The notes under the pieces are model-generated. The model had not been told where the DNA came from and made no database searches. It saw only the letters and a list, made by a program, of their open reading frames with translations. Position numbers and translations under genes: made by a program. This document shows, piece by piece, positions 63,305 to 64,000 of a DNA stretch of 64,000 nt. This DNA comes from Sphaerisporangium album (GTDB lineage Bacteria > Actinomycetota > Actinomycetes > Streptosporangiales > Streptosporangiaceae). The stretch is taken from positions 248,001 through 312,000 of the forward strand of contig NZ_QOIL01000005.1 of assembly GCF_003323745.1 (NCBI RefSeq). The letters are read 5' to 3'. The first letter of the stretch is position 1; each line of letters opens with the position of its first letter.

Positions 63305-64000
<696 letters not shown>

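Overview
The window is high-GC DNA from a filamentous-type actinobacterium. Start codons are often GTG, genes frequently overlap by 4 bp (ATGA/GTGA), and the block mfd - SurA-like lipoprotein - mazG - eno - ftsB/divIC - DUF501 - ppx is in its usual actinobacterial order. My best guess is the order Streptosporangiales or a relative, but the sequence alone does not fix the genus.

Layout. (1) 1-3522, minus: a coupled set of a Cys-rich anchored protein, a Cys-rich lipoprotein and a STAND-type NTPase that runs off the left edge. (2) 3931-17033: a surface-polysaccharide locus with three sulfotransferases, a GT2 and a WecG/TagA-type glycosyltransferase, a flippase, an O-antigen-ligase-like polymerase, a Wzz-like protein, an APH-fold kinase, a GH26-like hydrolase and an APS kinase that would supply PAPS. 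Together these suggest a sulfated exopolysaccharide. Five of these genes carry in-frame degenerate tandem repeats. (3) 17236-19158: a SigE-family sigma factor, apparently frameshifted at its 5' end, with a coupled membrane partner; then a methyltransferase. (4) 20316-29333: the conserved housekeeping block (mfd to ppx), followed by a type 5 uracil-DNA glycosylase and a type II NADH dehydrogenase. (5) 32118-32190: a 73-nt tRNA with anticodon UAA but a short variable loop, beside an XRE/MmyB-like regulator that itself contains a TTA codon. (6) 33840-45485: Bax inhibitor-1-like protein, DUF4287, thiolase, PQQ-type lipoprotein, SGNH hydrolase, the transsulfuration pair CBS and cystathionine gamma-synthase/lyase, an orphan histidine kinase, a short MMPL-like protein and small membrane proteins. 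(7) 45738-52258: VWA/AAA+ pair, FIST protein, and a ROK sugar kinase coupled to a leaderless 55-codon gene. (8) 52620-56183: secreted RNase with a barstar-like inhibitor, an ECF sigma factor with membrane partner, and threonine deaminase. (9) 56191-64000: a large STAND-WD40 protein, a small secreted protein, an M1 peptidase lipoprotein, an RDD protein and a partial HPPD.

Themes. TTA codons, rare in such genomes, occur in frame in both STAND genes, the flippase, the Wzz-like gene, the XRE regulator and the AAA+ ATPase, which gives the UAA tRNA extra interest. Short degenerate tandem repeats are common both inside genes (unit lengths multiples of 3) and between genes. Two intergenic arrays, 13 kb apart, share the same 32-bp periodicity and a common core.
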